In this document: positions 37,616 through 46,135 of the stretch, piece after piece | Numbering within the stretch: position 1 is the first letter of the stretch | How the letters are laid out: every line of letters begins with the position of its first letter | Assembly (NCBI RefSeq): GCF_964253085.1 | Contig: NZ_CAXUQH020000001.1 | Span: 2,852,001 to 2,916,000 of the forward strand | DNA: 64,000 nt | Direction: 5' to 3' | From: Paenibacillus_E sp964253085 | GTDB taxonomy: Bacteria; Bacillota; Bacilli; Paenibacillales; NBRC-103111 | The notes under the pieces: model-generated | Told to the model about the DNA's origin: nothing | The model's input: only the letters and a program-made list of their open reading frames with translations | Database searches by the model: none | Made by a program: the position numbers and the translations under genes

Positions 37616-39248
37616 GAAGAGAATCTCCCTTCGTGCTATCGAGAGCTTCACCAGCAGTCCCATTCTTTCTAAATTCTTTGGGGGTCATGCCGGTTAAGCG
37701 TTTGAATAAATTGGAGAAATAATGAGGGTCATTATAGCCCACTAAAAAAGCGATCTCATATGATTTCGCTGACGTGCTTTTAAGCAGATCCATCGCTTTG
37801 CGAATACGTATTTGGGTCAAAAACTCAATGAAGGTTTGACCAGTTTCCTGGCTAAATACTCTACTCAAGTAATTAGGACTTAGATTGACATACTCGGCGG
37901 CATCTTGTAACGAGAAGTTATCCTTCTCAAAATTCAATTGCATATAATCTTTGACCTTCGTAATCATATCGCTATATTTATCGTAAATACGAGAACGCCA
38001 GTTCCAGAACTGTTCGATCAAATTGATTAAATAAGCACAGGTTTCCTCCCAACTCCGTATATTACTGATCATTTGTTGGAATTGATGAAGTGACTTCTCT
38101 GGTTCAGCAAGGTGTCGATACATATCTTTATTGGAACGGAAGGCTTCAATGGTCACGTCATTTAAGATGTAAAAGCCGATAGAAGAGGAATGCCAATTAA
38201 TATCGACTAATGCTGCAGCGTATTCAGCGACAAAGCTCACTAATTTATTATGCGACCCAACCTTCAAAAAATCCATAAAGGCGCCACGGTCCAAAAAGAG
38301 AGTAGGATCTAAGGTTTCTGTCTTCATCTCACTTAGCACATTTCGATTTTGACGGGATAGCCTCCGCCAGTGAGCATCTTCCATGGCATCTAGGAAGGAT
38401 AGATGTACATTCTGAAGACGATCTTGCACACTGCCTATACCAATAGAAATGGGCAGCGAGTGAGCCTCTTCGGAGATCTCTTTCTGTAAATCCTGAAATA
38501 CCTGTAACTCAAGTTTTAAATTCTCTAAAGTGTCGCTCTTAATAATCCAAACGCATTCTGAACGGCTACGTTGAAACATCAAATGCTTAAACTTCTCCTT
38601 CAATTGGATGCACTTGTCCAAAAGTAAGCGCTCATGTTCATACATAGCGTTCATGTCTTTATGCTTATATGCCTCGGTTTCGCGTAAATCTAGTACAGTT
38701 ACGACATAATAATGAGCGATGATATTCAATTGAATAGAAGCGCTATGATGCATCACCTCTGAAGTTGTCATGAAACCACTACAGAGATCGTTCAATAACT
38801 TATCTTGTGAAATGATACTATGTTCATTTTCTTTATCTTTAAGTAGTTGGAGCTGTGATTGTATGTCTCGTTCCTTATCAATTTCTTGACTGACTTTGTG
38901 AAGAACCTTCAAGAGCTCATTAGGGCTAATTGGTTTCAAACAGTATTCTTCTACACCAATTTGCATCGCTGTTCTTGCATATTCAAACTCAGCGTGGCCG
39001 CTAATAATGATGATCTTCATATCCGGAAACTGCTTGCTCATAATGCTGCTTAGTTCCAGCCCGTTCATGAAAGGCATCAGAATATCCGTAATTAAGATGT
39101 CAGGCTGAACTCTTTCTATAATCGGTAGTGCAACCTCGCCATCTGATGCATCGCCACAGTAAATAAACCCTTCCTTCTCCCAATCAATACAATCACGAAT
39201 GATTTCCCTAATTAAAATTTCATCGTCAACGAGCAATATTTTTTTCAT
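37602..39248 (-). CDS. Response regulator with AraC-type DNA-binding domain, YesN-like
   Basis: A regulator of 548 residues. The receiver domain has acidic residues in LLVDDEILIR, the phospho-acceptor Asp in DILITDILMPFMNG (about residue 55) and the Lys in EYCLKPIS (about residue 105). The last 100 residues form a double helix-turn-helix (FSLQDAAEYVNLSPNYLSRVF and EIAFLVGYNDPHYFSNLFK). It begins 6 bases after the kinase stop and overlaps the lipoprotein gene at its 3' end, so kinase, regulator and binding protein are one operon. It likely controls the divergent galactofuranose-type importer at 41313 through the 21-bp-spaced repeats in the shared upstream region. Confidence 0.92.
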   Translation of the reverse strand: MKKILLVDDEILIREIIRDCIDWEKEGFIYCGDASDGEVALPIIERVQPDILITDILMPFMNGLELSSIMSKQFPDMKIIIISGHAEFEYARTAMQIGVEEYCLKPISPNELLKVLHKVSQEIDKERDIQSQLQLLKDKENEHSIISQDKLLNDLCSGFMTTSEVMHHSASIQLNIIAHYYVVTVLDLRETEAYKHKDMNAMYEHERLLLDKCIQLKEKFKHLMFQRSRSECVWIIKSDTLENLKLELQVFQDLQKEISEEAHSLPISIGIGSVQDRLQNVHLSFLDAMEDAHWRRLSRQNRNVLSEMKTETLDPTLFLDRGAFMDFLKVGSHNKLVSFVAEYAAALVDINWHSSSIGFYILNDVTIEAFRSNKDMYRHLAEPEKSLHQFQQMISNIRSWEETCAYLINLIEQFWNWRSRIYDKYSDMITKVKDYMQLNFEKDNFSLQDAAEYVNLSPNYLSRVFSQETGQTFIEFLTQIRIRKAMDLLKSTSAKSYEIAFLVGYNDPHYFSNLFKRLTGMTPKEFRKNGTAGEALDSTKGDSLHEDD

Positions 39249-39254
39249 GCAACA

Positions 39255-41057
39255 TCATCCCCAATCACACGGTATTCGAATGCTTACAATCGTTCCTTCA
39301 CCTTCAATGCTGTCTACCCGTACGCCATAAGCTTCTCCATAATATAAGCGAATTCGTCTATGAACATTGTGTAATCCGAACCCTCCGGATACTTCATTTC
39401 CAGTTTCTTTGGGGGTATGTGGTTCCATTAAATCCTGCCGAAGTTGTTGAAGACGTTCTTCTGTAATACCCTTACCGTTATCTTCAATCTCAATCAGGAA
39501 ATTATTCTCATCCTCAACCTTCGCTGTAATTCGAATTAGCCCTTTGCCACGCTTATTTTTAAGCCCATGATAAAGGGCATTTTCAACAATGGGTTGCAAG
39601 GTCATTTTAAGGATAAGTAACGAATACAAGCTTGAATCTATGGCAATTTCATAATCTAAAATATCCCGATACCGCATCTGTTGGATGGTTAAATAGCTTT
39701 GGAGATGTTCAATTTCCTTCTCAAAAGTGATCCAATCCTTCCCTTTACTTAAGCTGATTCGAAACAGTTTGGATAAAGCCATAACCATCTGAACAACTTG
39801 ATCCTTTTTCTCCGATTGTGCCAGCCAAAGTATGGAATCCAATGTGTTGTACAAGAAATGAGGGTTAATTTGGGCTTGCAGTGCTCTAAGCTCCGATTTC
39901 TTGATTTCTTGCTGTTCTTTAATGCTCTGGTCTAGCAACGTGCGAATTTTCCCAATCATAATATTAAAGCTGTTTCCTAAATCGGAGATTTCATCTGTAC
40001 CCGTAAGAACGACTTTTGCTTCAAGAAAGCCAGATGCTGCGAGTTGCATTTTATTTTTAAGTATTCGAACAGGTCGAGTCAAGCGAGTAGAGACAAAGAA
40101 ATGCAAGGTTATCGCAAATATGATGCTAAGCATAACGCTAATGATAATGAGTTGACGAATCGAATTGGCTTCCTCCACAATTTCTTGCAGTGGTACCACC
40201 CCAACGATATTCCAACCCGTGGACGTAGAGGGGGAAGTTACAATGAATTCTGGTTTACCTTCCGAAGAATCCACATAGTCTTTATTTTTGTTTCCAATTA
40301 TGGAAGCAATATTTTTGTTTTGTAACCATTTTAAATTGTTGCTTCCTTTAGATGGTAAGAAAATGGCATTCCCTTTGTTGTCTGCGACATAGAAGAAGCC
40401 GCTTTTCCCTATAATGACGTTATCACAAAACTTTTTTACAATACTGTCGTCGACATCAATAATAATGAATCCAATGACTTCATGGGTAACGCGTTGTTTA
40501 ACGGTGGAAACGATAGATATAATATTATGTTTTTTGTATTGAAACCCATCTAATGGATCTATCGAAGCAGGATCATCAGGCGGGATATTCAAGACAGCTT
40601 CAGGATTTTGAATCAGATAGTCAAAATGCGGATTTCGTAATGCGTTCTTATTAAGTTGAAAGACACCTTTCCTCTCGCTAATCCCTCGGCCATATAGATT
40701 AATCATGGTTATGTTCAACACGCCATCATATTGATACGTCTGTCTATAGGAAGACATCGTTTGTAAAATCTCTCGCGCATCTAAATTTGAATCTGTTTGC
40801 GAGAAGAGAAAATGTAAAACATTGGGATTTTTCTCGAGTTCCAGTAGTTTCTTTGTATCTGTAAATACATTATCAATGTCCGTGGCTAATTGTGTTGCAA
40901 GCATCATCGTGGCAGCTTTGCTGTTATTAAATACGGTATTGTACGATTTATGATAGGAAATGAGACCTACAACAATTAATGGAAGACAGGTGAGTATAAC
41001 AAACATCGTTAGAAGTTTGGCCCGAAGGCTAGAAGTTATTTTTCGATATATATCCAT
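39255..41057 (-). CDS. Sensor histidine kinase, YesM family
   Basis: A membrane kinase of about 600 residues. First membrane segment at LLTMFVILTCLPLIVVGL, an extracellular double-Cache-like sensing domain (about residues 45-300), a second membrane segment (LIIISVMLSIIFAITL), HAMP, phospho-acceptor His in QINPHFLYNTLDS and a HATPase domain (QPIVENALYHGL; GGFGLHNVHRRI). The start at 41057 has AAAGG upstream; an in-frame ATG at 41075 gives a 6-residue extension. The promoter upstream, with a cre site over its -35 box, points to catabolite repression. The extracellular domain may respond to the binding protein encoded at the end of the same operon. Confidence 0.92.
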   Translation of the reverse strand: MDIYRKITSSLRAKLLTMFVILTCLPLIVVGLISYHKSYNTVFNNSKAATMMLATQLATDIDNVFTDTKKLLELEKNPNVLHFLFSQTDSNLDAREILQTMSSYRQTYQYDGVLNITMINLYGRGISERKGVFQLNKNALRNPHFDYLIQNPEAVLNIPPDDPASIDPLDGFQYKKHNIISIVSTVKQRVTHEVIGFIIIDVDDSIVKKFCDNVIIGKSGFFYVADNKGNAIFLPSKGSNNLKWLQNKNIASIIGNKNKDYVDSSEGKPEFIVTSPSTSTGWNIVGVVPLQEIVEEANSIRQLIIISVMLSIIFAITLHFFVSTRLTRPVRILKNKMQLAASGFLEAKVVLTGTDEISDLGNSFNIMIGKIRTLLDQSIKEQQEIKKSELRALQAQINPHFLYNTLDSILWLAQSEKKDQVVQMVMALSKLFRISLSKGKDWITFEKEIEHLQSYLTIQQMRYRDILDYEIAIDSSLYSLLILKMTLQPIVENALYHGLKNKRGKGLIRITAKVEDENNFLIEIEDNGKGITEERLQQLRQDLMEPHTPKETGNEVSGGFGLHNVHRRIRLYYGEAYGVRVDSIEGEGTIVSIRIPCDWG

Positions 41058-41105
41058 CGTACAAATACCTTTCATTAGATCTGAAGTGTCGAAAGCTTAT
41101 TGTAA

Positions 41106-41137
41106 ATTATGAATCAATCATTTTGAAAACGCAATCA
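41106..41137 (-). promoter_or_regulatory. Promoter of the kinase-regulator-binding protein operon with overlapping cre
   Basis: On the minus strand a -35-like TTGCGT (41129-41134) and a -10-like CATAAT (41106-41111) are 17 bases apart. TGAAAACGCAATCA at 41124-41137 (read on the plus strand) matches the cre consensus at 13 of 14 positions and covers the -35 box, so CcpA binding would block this promoter. Confidence 0.5.
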
Positions 41138-41144
41138 TCAAACA

Positions 41145-41267
41145 AAAAACTACACTTTTTGAATAAAAAAGTACTGTTTTTATTTTGGAAGCTCCAAAAG
41201 TGAATAATAATTTATAAGAAGTGTCAACGAAACTCCGTATACCCTTGCACAATTCGTATCCTATAAT
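41145..41267 (+). promoter_or_regulatory. Importer promoter with 21-bp-spaced repeats
   Basis: AAAAACTACACTTTTT (41145-41160) and AAAAAGTACTGTTTTT (41166-41181) are similar elements 21 bases apart. AAAAGTG (41196-41202) and AGAAGTG (41217-41223) form a second pair, also 21 bases apart. A perfect -10 TATAAT is at 41262-41267, without a matching -35. Two helical turns between copies is what an AraC-type dimer would recognise, so these are candidate sites for the response regulator at 37602. Confidence 0.45.
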
Positions 41268-41312
41268 TTAGTTACACCGAAGCAAACAGGTGAAATAAGG
41301 GAGGAAATATAA

Positions 41313-42347
41313 ATGAAAAGATCTCTAGGGGTAGTATTAGTAGCTTCAGCAATGATGATGTTCACAGCAGCTTGTGGTAATTCAGGAGAAAGCAAGACAG
41401 CTAGCAGCACAACTGCAGCAGCGGCGGTAAGCCCAAGCACAGCAGCAGTAGCTACAGCTAAAGCGGACAAGAAAATCACAATGGGTTTTGCTCAAGTAGG
41501 TGCTGAGAGCGGATGGCGTTCAGCGAATACGAAATCCGTTCAAGATTCTGCGAAAGAAGCAGGCATTGAATTGAAATTCTCCGATGCGCAACAAAAACAA
41601 GAAAATCAAATAAAATCAATTCGTACATATATCCAACAAAAAGTTGATGTTATCGCGTTCTCCCCGGTAGTTGAATCCGGTTGGGATACTGTATTGAAAG
41701 AAGCGAAAGATGCTGGCATTCCAGTTATCTTAACGGATAGAGCTGTAGATTCGAAGGATACTTCCCTTTACAGAACATTCATTGGTTCAGATTTCGTGGA
41801 AGAAGGCCGTAGCGCAGGGAAATGGTTGGTTGACAAATATAAAGATGCGAAAGAAACAGTTAATATCGTAGAGCTTCAAGGAACTACTGGTTCTGCTCCT
41901 GCGAATGATCGTAAAGCTGGGTTTGGCGAAATTATTAAATCAAATCCAAATCTTAAAATCATTGCTTCACAAACGGGTGATTTTACACGTGCCAAAGGTA
42001 AAGAGGTTATGCAAGCATTCTTGAAAGCCAATAAGAACATTAATGTTCTCTATGCACATAACGATGATATGGCACTAGGAGCTATTCAAGCGATTGAAGA
42101 AGCAGGTCTTAAACCAGGTAAAGATATCATCATTATCTCGGTTGATGGCGTGAAAGACGGCTTCGTAGCGGCAAGCGAAGGGAAAATTAACTTCATCGTC
42201 GAGTGTAACCCACTTCTTGGCGGACAATTGATGCAAGCTGCTAAAGATGTACTTAGTGGTAAAGAACTGCCGAAACGTATTGTTACGAAAGAAGGCGTAT
42301 TTACTTCGGAAGATGCGAAACGTGAATTGCCGAACCGTCAGTACTAA
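41313..42347 (+). CDS. ytfQ: Sugar-binding lipoprotein, galactofuranose importer type (YtfQ-like)
   Basis: A lipoprotein of 344 residues. The signal ends in the lipobox FTAAC (Cys near 21), followed by an Ala/Thr/Ser-rich spacer of about 30 residues. The RbsB/YtfQ-type fold shows MGFAQVGAESGWRSANT, DVIAFSPVVESGWD and ECNPLLGGQ, motifs typical of the YtfQ group that binds galactofuranose-like furanose sugars. The downstream ATPase-permease-permease order matches ytfQRT-yjfF. In this setting arabinofuranose or a related sugar is possible; the ligand is not proven. GGGAGGAAA precedes the ATG. A hairpin between this gene and the next (42389-42423) probably keeps the binding protein more abundant than the other components. 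Confidence 0.9.
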   Translation: MKRSLGVVLVASAMMMFTAACGNSGESKTASSTTAAAAVSPSTAAVATAKADKKITMGFAQVGAESGWRSANTKSVQDSAKEAGIELKFSDAQQKQENQIKSIRTYIQQKVDVIAFSPVVESGWDTVLKEAKDAGIPVILTDRAVDSKDTSLYRTFIGSDFVEEGRSAGKWLVDKYKDAKETVNIVELQGTTGSAPANDRKAGFGEIIKSNPNLKIIASQTGDFTRAKGKEVMQAFLKANKNINVLYAHNDDMALGAIQAIEEAGLKPGKDIIIISVDGVKDGFVAASEGKINFIVECNPLLGGQLMQAAKDVLSGKELPKRIVTKEGVFTSEDAKRELPNRQY

Positions 42348-42388
42348 GAGATTGTCTACAGCCTTTATTTATCATAAATAAAAAGGGC

Positions 42389-42423
42389 AGAGCTGCTCCA
42401 TCTTACTAGTATGGAGTAGCTCT
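42389..42423 (+). promoter_or_regulatory. Hairpin between binding-protein and ATPase genes
   Basis: AGAGCTGCTCCAT at 42389-42401 pairs with ATGGAGTAGCTCT at 42411-42423 (one mismatch), with no T-run after it. This is consistent with an mRNA-stabilising or attenuating hairpin, a usual feature after binding-protein genes. Confidence 0.55.
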
Positions 42424-42449
42424 AGTTCATATAGGAGAGGAGTGGCATT

Positions 42450-43958
42450 ATGAAACAGGGTGGTCCGGTATTGCAGATGACCGGAATTCATAAGCAGTTT
42501 CCGGGTGTTAAGGCGTTAACTAACGTTAATTTCAGAATGTTCCCTGGTGAAGTTCATGCATTAATGGGTGAAAATGGGGCAGGTAAATCCACACTAATTA
42601 AAGTACTTACAGGTGTTCACTCCATTGATCAGGGTATCGTTGAGATGGATAAACAGCCAATTCGAATTCTTAGCCCGCTTGACGCGCAAAATGCAGGTAT
42701 TAGTACGGTTTACCAAGAGGTTAACCTCTGCTCGAATTTGTCCGTAGCAGAAAATATTTATATTGGGCGTGAACCACGCCGTTTCGGTCGTATTTTATGG
42801 AAAAAAATGAATGAAGATGCAGGGCAATTATTGAAAAAGAGAATGAATCTTGAAATCGACGTAACACAACCCTTGCATGTGTATTCCGTAGCTGTTCAAC
42901 AACTTGTAGCGATTGCCAGAGCCTTAAGTATTTCGGCCAAAGTGTTAATTCTAGATGAACCAACCTCCAGTTTAGATAGGGGCGAGGTTATACAACTATT
43001 CTCTGTCATGACCCGATTGAAAAATGAAGGACTTGCGATTCTATTCGTCACTCATTTCTTGGATCAGGTTTACGACATTTCAGATCGCATAACCATACTC
43101 CGCAATGGAGAGTTTATTGGGGAATATTTAGCCAAAGATCTTCCTCGTATAGAGCTGGTTTCCAAGATGATTGGTAAAGACCTTGAGCTACTGGAAGAGT
43201 TGCCAAAAGGTGATGCAGCTAATCAAATTAGTCATGAAGTATTCATCCAAGCAACCGATTTTGGGAAGAAAGGTTCCATTGAACCTGTTGATCTCACGAT
43301 TCATAAAGGAGAGATCGTTGGTCTAGCGGGCTTGTTAGGTTCAGGCAGAACGGAACTAGCTAGATTATTCTTTGCAGCAGATAAGGCTGATTCTGGTGAA
43401 ATGACGATTGCAGGTTCAAGTGATGCGATTCATACGCCAAGACAAGCCATTGATCAAGGTATCGCATTTTGCTCCGAGAACCGTAAATTAGAAGGTATTA
43501 TTGATGATTTGACCGTACGAGAAAATATCATTCTAGCCCTTCAAGCATCTCAAGGCTGGTTTAAAACGATCTCAAGAAAACGCCAGGATGAAATGGCAGA
43601 TGAATATATTCGCGCATTAAACATTAACCCACCTAACCCTGAACATCTAATTAAAAATTTAAGCGGCGGGAATCAACAGAAAGTATTGCTTGCTCGTTGG
43701 TTGCTCACGGATCCAAGTTTATTGATTTTAGATGAACCTACTAGAGGAATTGATATTGGAGCGAAAGCTGAAATTCAGAAATTAGTTTTGTCATTAGCAC
43801 AGAAAGGGATGTCCGTTCTCTTTATTTCATCCGAACTTGAAGAAGTTTTACGTGTCAGTCATAAAATCGTCGTACTGCGAGATCGTCACAAAGTGAAAGA
43901 AATGGTTGGCGATGAGATCAGTCAGAAAAATGTCATGAAGGCAATTGCGGGAGGTTAA
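42450..43958 (+). CDS. ytfR: Sugar ABC importer ATPase, two-domain (YtfR-like)
   Basis: A protein of 502 residues with two fused ABC domains, the CUT2-type ATPase that drives the permeases at 43964 and 44982. The N-domain has a canonical Walker A (GENGAGKST, about residue 40) and Walker B (LILDEPTSSLD), but its signature reads VYSVAVQQ rather than LSGGQ, as in YtfR-type proteins. The C-domain has a degenerate Walker A (GLLGSGRTE) with a canonical signature (LSGGNQQKV) and Walker B (LILDEPTRGID). The split of intact motifs between domains is normal for CUT2 ATPases. The gene starts 102 bases after the binding-protein gene, and GGAGAGGAG precedes the ATG. Confidence 0.93.
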   Translation: MKQGGPVLQMTGIHKQFPGVKALTNVNFRMFPGEVHALMGENGAGKSTLIKVLTGVHSIDQGIVEMDKQPIRILSPLDAQNAGISTVYQEVNLCSNLSVAENIYIGREPRRFGRILWKKMNEDAGQLLKKRMNLEIDVTQPLHVYSVAVQQLVAIARALSISAKVLILDEPTSSLDRGEVIQLFSVMTRLKNEGLAILFVTHFLDQVYDISDRITILRNGEFIGEYLAKDLPRIELVSKMIGKDLELLEELPKGDAANQISHEVFIQATDFGKKGSIEPVDLTIHKGEIVGLAGLLGSGRTELARLFFAADKADSGEMTIAGSSDAIHTPRQAIDQGIAFCSENRKLEGIIDDLTVRENIILALQASQGWFKTISRKRQDEMADEYIRALNINPPNPEHLIKNLSGGNQQKVLLARWLLTDPSLLILDEPTRGIDIGAKAEIQKLVLSLAQKGMSVLFISSELEEVLRVSHKIVVLRDRHKVKEMVGDEISQKNVMKAIAGG

Positions 43959-43963
43959 TCGAC

Positions 43964-44989
43964 ATGGTGAAACATCATTTGTTTTGGCCACTAATTTTTT
44001 TAGGCGCATTATTAGTTTTTAACTTTATCTACTCTCCTGATTTTTTTGCGATAAAAATGCGGGACGGTCATCTTTACGGCAGTCTAATTGATATCTTAAA
44101 CTTTGGATCTCCGCTAATGATTGTATCCATTGGTATGACGTTAGTTATTGCAGCTACGAAAGGGGTGGATCTTTCCGTAGGTTCAGTCGTAGCCATTTCA
44201 GGAGCGATAGCGTGCCTCATGATTAGTGATGGGGATGGCAGTTTAGTGAATGTCGTTATTTCAGTGGGGACAGCGTTGTTAATTTCGCTTGTTCTAGGTA
44301 TTTGGAATGGTTTCCTAGTTGCCAATATAGGCATGCAGCCGATTATCGCGACGCTAATCTTGATGGTTTCTGGACGCGGTGTATCTCAATTAATAACGAG
44401 TGGTCAAATTATTACGATTTCGAACCCCCATTATAAATTCATTGGTGCAGGATCACTATTGACCCTTCCATTTTCCATCTTCATTGTTGCGATTGTATTC
44501 CTTATCGCATATCTCTTAACAAGAAAAACAGCACTCGGATTATTTATTGAATCCGTTGGTTGTAAGCCAACAGCAAGTAATCTTGCCGGTGTGAAATCGA
44601 AGACGGTTATGTTCTTCGTATATATGTTCTGCAGCTTATGCGCCGCAATTGCGGGACTGATTCTAAGCTCGAATGTCTCAAGTGCAGATGGCAATAATGC
44701 TGGATTATGGTATGAACTAGATGCGATCCTAGCTGTCGTGATTGGCGGAACAGCACTAACAGGTGGACGCTTTTATTTGGCTGGAACATTAGTTGGTGCG
44801 TTGATCATTCAAACCTTGACGACGACGATCTATATGATTGGTGTACCACCTGAAATAACGCTAGTTGTGAAAGCTTTCGTAGTTCTAATTGTATGTTTAA
44901 TTCAATCGGAATCTTTCCGTAAATCGATTGCCTTCCGTTGGAAAACGCGCCATTATCCGGCTGAGAGGGAGGTCAAACAGCATGCTTAA
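43964..44989 (+). CDS. ytfT: Sugar ABC importer permease (YtfT-like)
   Basis: A CUT2-type permease of 341 residues with about 8-10 membrane segments. The early stretch DGHLYGSLIDILNFGSP and VDLSVGSVVAISGA are characteristic of the YtfT branch of the RbsC family. The start lies 5 bases after the ATPase stop. Its end overlaps the start of the next permease by 8 bases. The pair forms a heterodimeric channel, as in E. coli YtfT/YjfF. The predicted substrate is a furanose sugar; this is inferred from family resemblance. Confidence 0.92.
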   Translation: MVKHHLFWPLIFLGALLVFNFIYSPDFFAIKMRDGHLYGSLIDILNFGSPLMIVSIGMTLVIAATKGVDLSVGSVVAISGAIACLMISDGDGSLVNVVISVGTALLISLVLGIWNGFLVANIGMQPIIATLILMVSGRGVSQLITSGQIITISNPHYKFIGAGSLLTLPFSIFIVAIVFLIAYLLTRKTALGLFIESVGCKPTASNLAGVKSKTVMFFVYMFCSLCAAIAGLILSSNVSSADGNNAGLWYELDAILAVVIGGTALTGGRFYLAGTLVGALIIQTLTTTIYMIGVPPEITLVVKAFVVLIVCLIQSESFRKSIAFRWKTRHYPAEREVKQHA

Positions 44990-45944
44990 GAAACAGCATA
45001 TTCCTATCATTGTGACCATGGGACTATTTGTGCTCATGTTCGCTATCGGTTCTTTCCGCTATACAGGATTCTTTTCCTTACAAGTGTTAATGAATTTGCT
45101 TATTGATAATGCCTTCTTACTAATAACCGCTGTTGGGATGACATTTGTCATTGTATCGGGAGGTATTGATTTATCGGTCGGTTCAGTTATTGCCTTAACG
45201 ACGATGATCTCAGCAAGTTTAGTCCAAGCGGGTTGGCCGCCTGGCCTCGTCATTCCAATGGTATTGTTAATCGGTGCTCTTTTTGGTTGGGGCATGGGGG
45301 CCATCATTCATTACTTCAAGATTGAACCCTTCATCGTTACCTTATCCGGGATGTTCCTTGCTAGGGGATTGTGTTACATCATTAGTATTAATACCATTAC
45401 CATCGATAATGGCTTCTACACAAGTGTGGCTCAAACGAAGATCAGCTTACCAGGTGGTAACTTTGTCTCGATTAGTGTCATCATTGCCTTGTTGGTTGTG
45501 TTTCTAGGCTTCTATATTGCACATTACACGCGTTTCGGCAGAAATACGTATGCATTAGGTGGAAGTGAGCAATCTTCCATATTGATGGGATTACCGGTCG
45601 GACGTACCAAAATGCTCATTTATGCTTTCAGTGGATTCTGCTCAGCACTGGCAGGTGTGGTCTTCACTTTCTACATGCTGTCAGGTTATGGCTTGCACGC
45701 GATGGGTATGGAATTGGATGCCATCGCAGCGGTTGTCATCGGAGGCACACTTCTCACAGGAGGCGTTGGATACATTGTAGGTACTTTCTTTGGTGTCATG
45801 ATTCAAGGTGTTATTCAAACCATTATTAGCTTCGAAGGGACATTAAGTTCTTGGTGGACGAAGATTGTTATCGGCATTCTATTGTTTATGTTTATTATCT
45901 TACAACGTTTGCTAAGTCAACGACGTTGGGTACAACGTAGGTAA
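44982..45944 (+). CDS. yjfF: Sugar ABC importer permease (YjfF-like)
   Basis: The second CUT2 permease, about 320 residues, with the YjfF-like stretch LIDNAFLLITAVGMTFVIVSG and the GGIDLSVGSVIAL motif near residue 60. The open frame begins at 44928, but GAGGGAGG is placed for the ATG at 44982, giving an 8-base overlap with the upstream permease, typical of translational coupling. A terminator at 45955 closes the importer operon. The following chemoreceptor gene is a separate transcript or a read-through partner. Confidence 0.92.
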   Translation: MLKKQHIPIIVTMGLFVLMFAIGSFRYTGFFSLQVLMNLLIDNAFLLITAVGMTFVIVSGGIDLSVGSVIALTTMISASLVQAGWPPGLVIPMVLLIGALFGWGMGAIIHYFKIEPFIVTLSGMFLARGLCYIISINTITIDNGFYTSVAQTKISLPGGNFVSISVIIALLVVFLGFYIAHYTRFGRNTYALGGSEQSSILMGLPVGRTKMLIYAFSGFCSALAGVVFTFYMLSGYGLHAMGMELDAIAAVVIGGTLLTGGVGYIVGTFFGVMIQGVIQTIISFEGTLSSWWTKIVIGILLFMFIILQRLLSQRRWVQRR

Positions 45945-45954
45945 AAGTTGAAGG

Positions 45955-45996
45955 AAGGGCATTAATTGACATGTGTTGTCGAGTAATGCCCTTTTT
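45955..45996 (+). terminator. Intrinsic terminator of the importer operon
   Basis: AAGGGCATTA pairs with TAATGCCCTT around a loop of about 19 bases, followed by TTTTT (45992-45996). Confidence 0.8.
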
Positions 45997-46015
45997 ACCA
46001 CATTAGAAAGTATAA

Positions 46016-46034
46016 GTTTTCGGTCGCCGAAAAC
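46016..46034 (+). promoter_or_regulatory. Perfect stem-loop in the chemoreceptor leader
   Basis: GTTTTCGG at 46016-46023 pairs perfectly with CCGAAAAC at 46027-46034 around TCG. It is not followed by T residues, so it is not a terminator. It sits in the 190-base region before the chemoreceptor gene, along with a weak TCGAA/TTCGA hairpin at 46085-46098 near a T-rich run. No known riboswitch motif was recognised. Confidence 0.35.
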
Positions 46035-46135
46035 GTCTTGCTAATTGGCGATAAAAACAACCTTTAAAACGCGGTCGCACATCCTCGAAGGACTTCGATA
46101 GAAGTTTTTCTCATATGTAAATTGGGGGAACTTAC

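Noticed and set aside
46000..46135. Possible c-di-GMP or other riboswitch before the chemoreceptor gene
   Set aside because: Hairpins are present, but none of the conserved core bases of known riboswitch classes could be recognised.
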